Below are positions 44,501 through 52,800 of a DNA stretch of 64,000 nt, in pieces (position 1 is the first letter of the stretch; each line of letters starts with the position of its first letter). The position numbers were made by a program, and so were the translations under genes. This DNA is from Plasmodium coatneyi. Its lineage: Eukaryota; Apicomplexa; Aconoidasida; Haemosporida; Plasmodiidae. The stretch covers positions 1,240,001 through 1,304,000 of the forward strand of contig NC_033559.1 of assembly GCF_001680005.1 (NCBI RefSeq), in the 5' to 3' direction. Below the pieces are notes generated by a model. That model ran no database searches and was not told the origin of the DNA. It saw only the letters and a program-made list of their open reading frames with translations.

Positions 44501-45335
44501 AAACGAAAAGGATAAAGACAAAGACGAAATAAAGGTAGACTACGATTCTATGGGGAACAAAATAATCGTTGCCCTAAAAACGGAAAGACCCAAAGCAACC
44601 ATAGAGGATGCAGAAAATTCTCGTCATCCAAATGGTGGGGAGGAAAAAACAAAAAAAGACATCCTAACAATAAGGAATATAAACGACGTTATAGAATTTG
44701 TCAACCACGAAAGGGAGGTCAGTGAAAACACATACGCTGGGACTATACATTTTTCACCTCTCCTTCTGAAGGAAGCAAAGTTTTTCATTTCGTGTGACAA
44801 TTCCCTCACATTGAATGAAAGTAGAAGAGGAAAAACTGGCATCGTTAAAGTTCTAGTGAAACCAAATTATGTAAATATTTTTGGGTGTGATTTTGTAGGG
44901 GATTACTCTACTCATTTTTACTTTAGCCAGAGGTGGGAAGACGTCCCGAAGAACTACGTGTGTGAAGTACAAGTGGAAGATGATTCCATAGTCGGATTAG
45001 CTTGTCCTTCACATACGAAGCTGCACCCATCAGACTGCTTCGACAGTGTTATAAAAGATAACGTGGTTCACAAAAAAGATTCGCTAATAGAAGCAGTGAA
45101 TATGTTTATTTATAAGGAGAGGAATAAACCGATTCTTTCTTTCATCCAGGTGAAGCACATTTTCGCTAGCCACTTCTCCTGCAAGTGCTACGATTCCACG
45201 AAGGGGGACTACAAGGAGGTCACCATAAAAATTAACTACGAGCCCTACGTCATGGGCACGCCCAAAAAGAGCCTCGGCGGTGCGGTCATTCAGTACAGTG
45301 ACGTAGACCTGAAACTGCCCTCGTTACGGCCATGA
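38592..45335 (+). CDS. P230p: 6-cysteine protein P230p (P230 paralogue)
   Basis: A single exon of 2247 aa. P230p is a secreted s48/45 (6-Cys) protein of male gametocytes/gametes, implicated in gamete fertility and red-cell interaction in rodent and human malaria parasites. A hydrophobic leader (GLLLYGVLVVAFLASYGG) follows MSMARG. About twelve s48/45 domains can be counted in A/B pairs. Clear openings are CHFEYD (~415), CDFRSS (~538), CDFMKN (~680), CHFYKD (~887), CDFTRED (~1061), CDFSGN (~1246), CDFTEQ (~1403), CDFIDPS (~1616) and CDFVGD (~2097). An A-type domain near 1791 begins YDFSSG, with Tyr at the first Cys. An acidic run (EEEEEEEDEDDDE) lies near 1855. There is no hydrophobic C-terminus, so no GPI anchor or membrane span is predicted. 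The order P230p then P230 matches P. falciparum. Confidence 0.95.
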   Translation: MSMARGVSGLLLYGVLVVAFLASYGGVKRLLGWGSGTVGKEEYIYVTDKWRRRGESKALCLLVQIGCSKRGKVNQTYDNEEYDAKRKGNYAELVLQKIRMNKVRNLSDDETNVELLPYVTKEDEKHTVVNLFDYFVKGKRRANGKNEIFIGHILTLHRVVVICFKPTLNFSHIITQPSDAVHKMLTVEHGERLGSIDYPLIYYADEASWGMKNVMSTGILEFFAPPYTREVTDILIRCANTEINETYTFEDSIQIRIRIPRSSEKILGVSTDPEDSEYFEKIADENVDEYKFGSFKNRVLGFKLVDAELDPENCFKVVHVDDRELSLEIEYQFSRCLILDRPEFKLRYFYINDIHFEDEIEFSCSFTYKGKKKKVTFGEGEVEAVTDTYFIEPDKKEFQYFNGVPYKVCHFEYDEDKKNSTQVCERTINEFSLFMYNCESMVEGVATSEEAVHTVKYLNATYPLEKFSDITFFSKDVHIEHLRWKFPDYKYFMTAYINHGPHPLIIECAIPNKEKDSYQQANILLYVQTNLKDRTVSFCDFRSSKFYDYMNAYIKGDECEINVTSNTSFGFRCPAGTVKKPSYCFTEMYYLGYLYRLGDLFTQNIVIYSYKDPSFSLAAFNSSLSRSYSFECFCVKESDHSKIEKRVIVNYINEDQLYDYNAIPKVPYESVISHPMKTHLCDFMKNNSVLKPTKKKPVNYICEVFPKPMEYIALVCPTNLIDEKNEKTLSDLLYDYGKPGIIDQIRAFGKKRNNYYKSFHLPKDAPSYVINRYMQTVKSIDEMIPGALIKDTVSIKIARIKKTDAGVEDPSLPPDEEDEINQMYATHMGLPNSIHHGLFIFQLPPYIKRNAIIEFACINDKTKKMGNTGNNGIMSVHLRTEGRAVHGCHFYKDKEENSILKKKIKVGSGKDCVVQSNGEIDYIGIICPIQSGLYLTPPGCFQTAYNSSDELVQLSSYDKDFINFTNDKGVSYLKIPQSFVGHLNIFCYCNEEAPPSEEEVEAEARLVAPPKKENKINIELNTSNRGITNVQKIDHLYESDFLIGNEFINRRPTPIMRKKHICDFTREDSSLAPQDELPAINSCFVDLEENLSLVEVRCPRNFNPSRADRFSTMLRMRSFGSVAGTAGVTTRSGLHGALPLEDEPLSEEELSKYKQIKYVPEEYEDVMHLSSKKKLQDILPGTIILDRSKKFGEKGRFTFITPLIVKNDIIIKLFCDNSETVIANKKGKKGIVLVKIPKRVTKKRFYGCDFSGNSNKTFYYSEVHSLTNDNKECHIKLKENIIVSLNCPNGKINPNNCFHNVYIKSTMDQENVENVENIFNDVKVINTNYLLKNSSAFLIISKMSNTKDLNFYCTCEDYDSKNVGTIFLNLPQKQSSTAKEKYASEKKLIMDVPPYYAKDTYVCDFTEQHYNVLSRSNLDMEKLLSKYLQNILLYQHDEFTHFSLNFKLRKEIMKKQYIEYVKKQIQHYRDNPPKVENYPDHTLVYKCNIDLSAFDKFAIKCPSRGGTLPHGEVASSHKVEHVIAPRLNYTSSLGNDATSMVKGLNSLLFGTIIVNKTNEQNVSFFDKGELELIISPYADSSKNFSFSCENMGEDGTNRVIGYASIFVKKNNNKILGCDFIDPSDVTNQQVHSATSKADEGTGVTTPYGNNSFEFEIELVEGKNIYCNIEAIENDVVGFSCPHNFLTSPENCFESVQIEGVDKELETHKLESLLKGVHILKNKIYDVNYTPSYIILPKKIPKSMKIFCTCNSVKLIKTGIIQINIIGDDLNNWFKKEITHNVFAYEQSSYFYDFSSGPLNISSENVLDIGALPTGKRAKGNRHKLQGGISIDGSTPKRVRETKPSPGITIVELLDVGEEEEEEEDEDDDEPDEVEEENVLNPMRTKQVHEITVAASEFSSVKVVCPLRNAQHFRQSKISPENFFEYVYVTEDVKDNRSEAEKEKMVMELVQGKSKDSVNNGEEADGPKKRENEKDKDKDEIKVDYDSMGNKIIVALKTERPKATIEDAENSRHPNGGEEKTKKDILTIRNINDVIEFVNHEREVSENTYAGTIHFSPLLLKEAKFFISCDNSLTLNESRRGKTGIVKVLVKPNYVNIFGCDFVGDYSTHFYFSQRWEDVPKNYVCEVQVEDDSIVGLACPSHTKLHPSDCFDSVIKDNVVHKKDSLIEAVNMFIYKERNKPILSFIQVKHIFASHFSCKCYDSTKGDYKEVTIKINYEPYVMGTPKKSLGGAVIQYSDVDLKLPSLRP

Positions 45336-46852
45336 TAAGGGGGGGGCAACAAACCTGCTCCCGTTAGTGGTATACCTGCTTTCTCCGTAGCGAACGGATT
45401 ACCACCTCCATGGCTTCTGCACCCCCTTTTCCACTCTTTTTAATCTTTTTTAAAAATGCGAAACTTCCCTTTTGTCTTTTCCCTTTGCGCCTTTTTTGTC
45501 GACATAATTTACAATCGTTTGCCAGGCCGATGTGCGCCCTCTTGCATTTGCCCTCACTTTGCATTTGCTACGAAACCATTTTTTTTTACCAATCACACCA
45601 TCCCGTCGGAGTAAACCGCGTTTAATTCCTTGCGTCGAAAATGAATTGCACCCTTGGGAGGGAGCACGAGTGACGGGCAAAAAGCGAACATGTGCAAATT
45701 CAAAGGGGCACCTTCTAGTTAACGATGGAAGAGAGGGACTTACCCCAGGGAGGGGAGACCTCCCCATCGCGAGGCGGAAGAATAGAACCCCATGACCGCA
45801 TCGAAGTGATGTGAAATTGTTCCTCTGGTGAAACATACTGAACTGTAACGGACCATATTTGGTCCATGCGTATGCACATGTAGTGATGCTTCTCATTAGA
45901 GGGTAAACTCAATTTGGGGAGAAAAATCCCCATGGGTGATGCCTTTCCCATTTGTAGACTCCCCCTTTTTCCGGAACGACATCATCCTTCACCACCCCGA
46001 GAAGTAATCAAATGGGAATACTCACACTGGTGTGTGGTCGGGGTCAGGAAAAGACCACTAAGTGGGGGGGGGTGTCCCCCTTTGCATCACTTCATCTGTG
46101 TCTCTATGCGCGAACGGTAGAGAAGCCTACAAAGGACACTACACACGAGCACACACATAGGTAGATACCCCCCACCAAGCGTAGTAATCAAAAAAGAGCG
46201 AAGGAACCCCTAGACGAGCACAAAAAAAAAAAAAAAAAAAAAAAACACACACACACGCGTAAAGCACATTTAATGGCTAGCTAAAAAAAAAAAAAAAAAA
46301 AAAAAAAAAACACACATGCGTAATGCACATTAAATCGCTTGCATAAAAAAAACTTCTCAGACACGCGAGCACTTACATACTTCACAAACGTGTGTTTGTG
46401 TGTGTGCTCAATTAGCGCCATGCGTAGCCTGTAGACGGTGGATCCACTTTTCAATGGCAGTTATGCATATACGGGAAAGCTGACGTGGAAAAAAAAAGCA
46501 ATAATAACTAAATAAGGTGAAGAAAAAACTACGTTCAAGCACGCCCTGGCGTGATACTCTTTCTTTTTTTTTTTTTTTTCGCTTCAGCTTTTTTTCTCCC
46601 GTTTTTTGGGGATACCTACGCGGTGCCAACGTGACGTTTATTTGACAATGCGTCTGTGATAATTCAGTCTGCATCTGTGTAATTTTCCCGTATCATCGTT
46701 CAGCAGCGCATTGGGGGATTTCAATTCAGTCGTCCACACACAGGCACGCACGAACAAACATTGGACACACACAAACTTTGGCCACGTCACTCGGATAAGC
46801 TCCGCCGTAACCGCTGTTTACCACCCCATGTGTCACCCTCCACACGTAATAA
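45336..46852. other. Intergenic region between P230p and P230
   Basis: 1.5 kb that should contain the gametocyte promoter of P230. It has two poly(A) runs (46222-46245 and 46283-46310), each followed by related CA-rich sequence. A 22-bp segment at 46081-46102 is shared with the EMC10 upstream region. There is also a T-run near 46564-46579. No gene is seen. Confidence 0.6.
46222..46343. repeat. Duplicated poly(A)/CA-rich unit upstream of P230
   Basis: Two units each consist of a long A-run (24 and 28 bases), CACACA, a segment related to TGCGTAATGCACATTAAAT and then a GCTAGC/GCTTGC-like end. The copies differ by several substitutions. Confidence 0.8.
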
Positions 46853-49800
46853 ATGGGGAAGCTCGGTAAATTAAAAAGAGTCCTTCTTCTGCTCCCTTTT
46901 GCCCACATCATCCTTGCGCGAAATGATAACGCACAGGTGGGAGTCACCTCCAGGGAGAAGGTGCGTTTCGTTGGGTTGCTAAGTGGTGGAAGGGGCGACG
47001 GTGGCAATGAAGGAAGTTACGAAGGAAGGTGCGTCAGCCGAAATGCTGATCCGTATGTGTTAGGGAGAGACCCCTTCGGAGGCATAACCAACGGGAAGTT
47101 TTTCCCCAGAGGGGTGCACTACCGTGAGGGGAACCACTCCCTTTTACGTCTCCTCAAAAGTGAAGACAGGAGAAAGGGCGTGAATGTGTATCACCTTGGA
47201 GGACTCCCACATGGGGAAAACTCAAATGGAAGAAAAAACAACTTAAGTGGTGCAATAAAAATGGTAACAAATTACCTGCACGGTCAGGTAAAATTTTGGA
47301 ACACGGATGTTGTAACCATTCCGCATGAACTGTTCGGAGTGTCCCCCCAGGGGAAGTTTAGCACGAGGAGGGTGGCCAGACGTTTGGCAGAAGACGACGA
47401 TGGCGATGATGACGACAACTACGACAACTACGACAACGACGACGGAGACGATGAGGAAGAGGAAGAGGAAGACGATGGAGAAGACTACGATCAGGGTGAG
47501 AATTACCAGATCAAAGGAATGGACTTAGAAGATGAGGATGAGGATGATATACTAGGGGACACTGTTTTACTTCCTTTGGTCGATTCAGATTCTTCGGAAG
47601 GGGTGTTTGACGCAGTGAACGAAGGGTTCGAGGCAACAATAAAAAAGGATGGAGAAGAATTAAAAGAAAGTGATCCAACAGTTGAAGTCTTTTCATCTAG
47701 CAACACGAATAAAGAATACTTGTGCGACTTTGAAAAAGGCAAATCGCTGAAAGATACCACGAAAAAGGTAGTGATCTGTGAAATGAGAATCCAAGAACCC
47801 CTCGTTAAGGTAAAAATTGTGTGTCCAACGAAATACTCAGACGTAAGTATACATGGTTCGATGGGTTTTATCCCCAAGAAAGCTCCATACGTTACTTTGG
47901 TAAACACAAATGAAGGTATTGACAAGGAGAAGAAGGTGTTGTTGAAGGAGAAAAAGCTAGCCGCTCTGCTTCATGGGGTTATCATAGATCCAGCAATTAA
48001 CGAAGAGGCAAACGTAACACAAAAGGGAATCATTGAATTCATCCTACCCCCAGTAGTGAAAGAAAAAAAAAAAATATATTACATCTGCGATCATAACGAG
48101 ACAGAAGTTGGGGGTAAACATGTGGCAAGAGGAGTTGTCTCCATTTCGATAGAACCCTACGGTAAATCCGTTCGTGGATGCAACTACACTGGAAGGAAAA
48201 AACACTTCTTCACTTACGATTATGAAAAGGATAACGCGATGAATCACCCATGTGTATTTCAACTAAACGCTGGAGAAATAGGAGGCATCATGTTTCCCGA
48301 TGGAATCAAATCGACTACCTGCTTCGATCAGATGATTCCTCACTCCCCAAATAAGAAATGGGACAACAAAAAAAAAAATCTCAACGAAATAATAAACGGG
48401 GCAGTCATTTACAATAAGGACTTCAAAGCCCAGTACTTCAGGGTGAAGTACTTTAGTATTCCCAACAGTTTTACAGAAAAGATTAACTTGTTTTGTAATA
48501 TCCATTTAACAGAAGGTGATGAAAAACACATGGTTTACATCAGCATCAATCAGGAGCTGAACATATCCGTCTTCGACCTATATGAATCCTTTTCCAACGT
48601 GAAGAAGGTAATACAAGTTGCTCAACAGACACAAGATAAGAAAGAATACACATGCGACTTTACAGATCAACTAGACAAGAAGGAAGACGATGGCGAAAAA
48701 AAGGTCATCATCTGCAGGAAGAAGTTAACCGAATTTGATACCTTCACTATGAAATGCCCAATCAAGAAGGATAAATATGAAAACCTAGTAATGATTCCAA
48801 AGACCCTGAAAAAGGAAGAGAAGAAAAAAAATAATGTCCTGAAAATACAGCTAGATGTACAGTATGAACTATTTAAAAAGTACCTTCACTTTCACGATAA
48901 GTATGGGAAGTACCTCCCTGATTATCCTTCCTTCTTCACCTTTCCTCTGAACCGGGTAGCTAAACTAGAATTGAAAAAGAACTCTATCTTCAAGAACCAT
49001 AAGGACGCTTCCTACTTTGATGAGGTTGCATCTGCATCTGATGCGTTCGTGAAACTACTCGCCTACCTAGATGCACAAGACACCGTCATTCTAACGAAGC
49101 AAATTTCTAACCTAGCAATAAGTGAAGACAAATCTACGGATGATGTTTTCGATTTAACATTTCAAATACCTGCCTACATCGAGACGAACGAACCGCTGTA
49201 TATTCTCATGGGATGTAACAACACAAAAGATGGGGGAAACCTCGGCATCGTGGAGTTGGTCTTGTCGAAAAGCGAACACATTGTTAAGGGATGCAATTTT
49301 TCAGACGTAGAAATGAAGCACTTCACGAACAACGTGAAGTCTACCGGGGCAAAATGTAGTATTGTAGCCAACCCAAATGATCTAGTCGGTTTTAACTGCT
49401 CCAAGACGTACGTGCCAGAGACGGATGAAGAGGAAGGATCCGGTGAGGCTACCGGAGTCATCGAACCGGAAGGATGCTTCACGCAAGTCTATAACAGCAA
49501 CGAAAAGACAGACATCGTTACCATGCTACCAGGAGTTTTGATCTACTCAAGTGGGAAGAAAAACTCCACGTCATTTATCAAAATACCCCCAGTTCCACTT
49601 AAAAAGAAGATTACCTTTTCCTGCAAGTGCAAGATAGAATCTGTGGTGAACGAAATAGAGGTGACAGTTGCTGAGGAGAAAGAAATTAAAAAGGAAAGTG
49701 TCGAAGTGTTGAAGGAGGAAGCAATCACGACCGTGAAGGGAAAGGATCAAGAGGAAGATGGAAAGATATACACGTGTCCAAATAAGACCCTCATTGAACC

Positions 49801-52800
49801 CAAACTGGAAAAGATAGATGACCTTTATGTGCAAAATACATGTCACATAGATGTGAAGGAGATGCACAGTTATGTTGAAATTTACTGCCCCTCCAAAGAT
49901 TTCGCCATTCACAAGAATATCAACATGTATTACACAACGGTGAAGCCAAAAAAAGAAGAAAGTCCAAAGGTTCTTAACCAACTCGAGCTGGATAAAATAA
50001 TACCCCACGCGGAGATGCTCCACAAGACGAGAAACATCCTTCCTTTGCAAAGTACCACGAATGATATGGAAAAGGTGGACCTCTCTCATGTTTACTTATT
50101 TTTCCCCTATTATGTTAAGGAAGAACAGGAGTTCAATGTGATATGCGATAACAGCAACACGTTATTTGGGGAGAAGAAGGGAGGGGTTCTATCCTACCAG
50201 ATTAAGGTTCCCAAGAGGAGTAAACAAATCAAGGGGTGTGACTTCAATTCCAAGAAATCGGAAATCTTCCTAAACCAGCCTACGGAAAATGACTGCGTGA
50301 TAGACGCCATGCCGAAGGATGTAATCGGGTTCGTCTGCCCCCCAGAGACGGTCAAAATAACTAGCTGCTTCAAAGACGCCGTGGTGGATGATCATCTCAC
50401 CAACATAGCCGATACGCTCGAGCTGACCGACAACATGGCAAACTACACACATAGTCACAAATTTAATTACATCGAAATACCAAGAGTCGTTAGCAAAGAC
50501 CTGTCCTTCAAATGTATCTGTGTGCATCTAAAGAAGGACTACCAGTTGACGTCTCCACCGAGCGCAAAACTGCTGGATGTCATTTACCAAAAGCTCGACA
50601 TAAAAAAAGGAGAGGGCTACACCAAAGTAGATGCAAAAAAGAAATTCCTAATGAGTAGCCTGAACCCATACTTGGCTCACAAGGAAGACAAAGTGATCAG
50701 CATCTTCCAGGAAGTGGATAAGAATAACCCATTTGGGGAAGATGAAAAACCAGAAGAAATAATACAAGATGTAGCCAAAACAGAATTTTACCATGACACC
50801 TTGGGTTCTACTGGTTCCCTTTCACAAATAAGAGACAACCACATTTCGGGAGACGACTATTCTATTTACACCAACGTAAATGACAACGTCTTGGAAAGAA
50901 CTATAATGGCAGACATAGAAAAGCTGAACAAATCTGACTTCAAGGTATACACGCTCAGTGTCAATGTGAAGGCACCTAAGTTGCTACAACCGAAGAAGCT
51001 CAATGAGAATGAGTATTTGTGTGACTTTTCCAAAAAGAGCTTGATCGTACCGGAACCTTTAACGGAGGATTCCCCACTTGACATCCACTGCTACAGTGCA
51101 CTAAAGCCACTAGACACGTTATATGTTAAGTGCCCAACGGAGAAGGCAGCTTACGAGGATGCCAAGACAAAAACAGCAGATGATGATGATGAGGCAGAGA
51201 AGGGAATCATTTCCATCCTAGACGATGTGTCAGGTGCTGAGGATTCCGGTTCCCCTCTGGAAGACGAATCTTTTGTTAAATACTTCGACAAAATCAGTAT
51301 GAAGCCGAGTGAATTTTTTAAGAAAGTTTTGAACGAAGATGGAGACAAGGAAGAAGATATAGATTTAGTCCTACCCGGTGCAGCCTACACATCTATGAAG
51401 GTACTGAAAAAAAAGGACCCGTTTACCTCCTACGTTGCTGTGATTGTGCCACCCACTGTGTCAAGGAACACATTTTTTAAGGTGGAGTGCAATAACAATG
51501 AATACAAAGAGGGAGGCAAAAATGCAGGCTACAAGGGGATCATTCATTTAAATATTTCCAGAAGTGGGGAAAAAACTATAGGGTGTGACTTCACCTCTGA
51601 ACATAGCAGTATTTTAACTAAGGGGGTTCTTCTCCCCAGTGGGCAAGAAAAAGAGTGCGAAGTGGAGGTTACGAAGAATGACGTTTTCGGGGTTAGATGC
51701 AGCAACGATTCTACTTTTGATCCAGTAAAATGCTTCCACGAGATTCATGATAAAACCGGATCGGTTAAACAAATCAAGGAACTCATCCCAGGTGTAAAGG
51801 TATTCACTCTCCCCAACTCCAAGACCAAAGTCGCTTATGGAAAAATCCCATTGGACTACGTGAATAAGATCAATTTTTCCTGCACCTGTACGAAGACGGA
51901 TGATAACACCAAGGGAAAAATCAAAGTCGTGGTGAATAAAGATGAATATTCACTGGAAGACATGAAATTAACAGATGCAGTGAAACATGGTAAGGTCAAC
52001 TTTTGCAACTTCTTCGATGATGAAGCGCTCATCTTTAAGAAGAACCCAGATAAGATTGTCCAATGTAAGGTAGATGCAGAGCTGTTCTCCGAGGTAGTCG
52101 TCATGCTGCCTCAGATGGGAAGTACCAATGACGAACCGGACTACAAAAATTTCGCTGTGACACCAACTTTATCTGAAGGAGAAGACATCAAAGTTATCAC
52201 CGATGCTAGAACTGAAGTGCCCATAACCACTGCTTTAAAGGGTGTCTATGGAAGTAGAGTTTTCTCCTTCGAGAAAAACTCGAAAAAGGGAATAGGGTTG
52301 AGCTTCTTCATCCCTCCCACATTTGAAGATAAAAATTTTAAATTAGCGATTAAGGAGTCGGCGATCCTCACCGGCAGTAAACAGAGAGGAGTCATTTTCG
52401 TCATCGTCCGGAAGAATATGGAACCCGGTTCTGTGAAGATGTGTGATTTTACATCTAGTGAGAACTCTCTAGCTGAGTTAGACCAAAGCAATAACGAAAA
52501 GGTATGCAGCGTGAAGATAGCCAAAGGAGACATATTCGGTATAACCTGTCCTAAGGGGTTCTGCCTCTACCCGGAGGCCTGCTTCTCCAACGTTACTTTG
52601 GATTACTACAAGGGGGAGCTTCACATGGAAGAAGCGGAAGCAGAAGGAAACAACGAAGAAATCAACTTCGCTGAGAGAACAAAAACGAACATGCGCATAA
52701 AAGATTTGCTACACCTCATCGGTGATGATGACAGCGAAATGGAGGACTTACAGAAATTTTCAGAATTTTCTAACATTACTGAAATGCTCAATTTTGAGAC

